Part shown: positions 6,186 to 6,869 of the stretch, in pieces
How the letters are laid out: every line of letters begins with the position of its first letter
Numbering within the stretch: the stretch's first letter is position 1
From: JAHEJB01 sp037969195
GTDB lineage: Bacteria; Bacteroidota; Rhodothermia; Rhodothermales; Rubricoccaceae
Direction of reading: 5' to 3'
Assembly: GCA_037969195.1 (NCBI GenBank)
Contig: JBBKWZ010000139.1
Location: forward strand, 1 to 6,869
Length of the DNA stretch: 6,869 nucleotides
The notes under the pieces: model-generated
The model's database searches: none
What the model was told of the DNA's origin: nothing
What the model saw: the letters and a program-made list of their open reading frames with translations, nothing else
Made by a program: the position numbers and the translations under genes

Positions 6186-6869
6186 CTAGCGAGGGCTCTC
6201 AACCGTATCGGTGGCAGGTTGGAGAAGGATATCCTCAAGCAGTTCCTGCGCCCGTGCCGATGCAGCCGAATCCCCGGCGAGATCGGCTGCTTCCGCCAAT
6301 CCGAACAACGATTGTATTCGTCGCGGCGCTCGTTCCAGCGCCTTTTCAAACTCGAGCTGAGCTTCGGTCGCTCTATTCAGGCTTAGCAAAATTTCTCCCA
6401 GTATCTCATGGGATGGTTTAGGTGGATTCGGAGGACCGAAGTCCAAAGGCAGGCTATCCTCAAGTTCTGCCGCCTCACGCACGGCCCTCAAGCCGGGTTC
6501 GGATTCTCCGACCTCAAGAAGGGCTAAGCCTTCCAGCAGGCGAGCCATGGTCTCCATCACAATCGATGGCTCTTCCACAGCGTCTGCGAAGGCGCGAACC
6601 TCCCGGACTGCATCTGCTGCGGTCTCTTCGTCGCCCAATTTGAGGGCGACTAGTCCGCGGATAAAAGCGTCACGTTGCGCAGTTTCAGGACCGACCTCGT
6701 CCACTGAAAGGTCTTTGTTCGCTATGTCTCCCGACCACTCCTTTGTCTCGACCACATAATTTGCCCGCATCGCAATCAGCGTGCTCTGCGCTCGGGCATT
6801 TGAACTGGATTCGGCGAGTTCAGTGGCAAGAAGGAAAAGCTCTCGAGCCTCGTCAAAATGGCCGCGCTG
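6186..6869 (-). CDS. Tetratricopeptide-repeat protein, 5' end cut by window edge
   Basis: The frame is open from the right edge to a TAG at 6186-6188, giving 227 visible C-terminal residues; the true start lies outside. The internal ATG at 6768-6770 is not the start, because 33 in-frame codons before it continue the same helical pattern (GHFDEARELFLLATELAESS). The protein is all-helical, Ala/Leu/Glu-rich, with TPR-like spacing. The clearest unit is near the C-terminus: HEILGEILLSLNRATEAQLE, then FEKALERAPRRIQSLFGLAE and AADLAGDSAASARA, with the usual small residues and the Pro closing the second helix. The segment FGPPNPPKPSHE just before it recurs, from memory, in a widespread group of uncharacterised TPR proteins. 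TPRs form scaffolds for protein binding; no enzymatic domain, signal or membrane segment is visible in this part. Partner and function are unknown. Its closeness to the M16 peptidase gene may reflect co-transcription only. Confidence 0.85.
   Translation of the reverse strand, partial: QRGHFDEARELFLLATELAESSSNARAQSTLIAMRANYVVETKEWSGDIANKDLSVDEVGPETAQRDAFIRGLVALKLGDEETAADAVREVRAFADAVEEPSIVMETMARLLEGLALLEVGESEPGLRAVREAAELEDSLPLDFGPPNPPKPSHEILGEILLSLNRATEAQLEFEKALERAPRRIQSLFGLAEAADLAGDSAASARAQELLEDILLQPATDTVESPR

Noticed and set aside
5815..6421. Overlapping plus-strand frames opposite the M16 peptidase start and the TPR protein
   Set aside because: Antisense to clear coding sequence, with no recognisable domain; several mutually overlapping frames here reflect GC-rich codon use on the minus strand.
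6186..6770. TPR protein beginning at the ATG at 6770
   Set aside because: The same frame stays open to the window edge for 33 more codons with matching helical, TPR-like composition, so this ATG is internal.

Overview
The window carries seven protein genes, all on the minus strand, read from the right edge to the left: a TPR-repeat protein (5' end outside the window), an M16B zinc peptidase, an NAD-dependent sugar-nucleotide epimerase, scpA, scpB, an RsuA/RluB-type pseudouridine synthase, and guaB (3' end outside the window). I see no plus-strand gene, RNA gene, mobile element, CRISPR array or large repeat. There is no gene-free stretch above 100 bases, so almost everything is coding.

Organism: a bacterium with moderately high GC. 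Shine-Dalgarno sequences are weak or absent before most starts, and ScpA and the M16 peptidase carry distinctive sequence around their conserved motifs. From memory of family sequences this looks most like the Rhodothermota/Balneolota side of the Bacteroidota superphylum (Salinibacter/Rhodothermus relatives). That is a soft inference that no marker gene here settles.

Layout: TPR protein 6186->6869 (open at the right edge); 65-base gap with a purine-rich SD-like run and a GC-rich hairpin; M16 peptidase 4873-6120; 78-base gap; epimerase 3799-4794; 44-base gap; scpA 2927-3754; a 4-base ATGA overlap; scpB 2166-2930; an 8-base overlap; rluB-like gene 1328-2173; 17-base gap; guaB <1-1310. The last four genes are so tightly packed that they must be co-transcribed, and the whole set could be one transcript, because no convincing promoter or terminator is visible inside it.

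Function: this is a housekeeping block. ScpA and ScpB are the kleisin and kite partners of SMC in chromosome compaction and segregation. The scpA-scpB-rluB neighbourhood recurs in many bacteria. guaB makes XMP for GTP synthesis. The epimerase supplies a sugar nucleotide, and the M16 peptidase probably does protein or peptide quality control. I found no candidate for a new biological system. The points worth a second look are start-site and leader details and an unusual acidic tail on ScpB.
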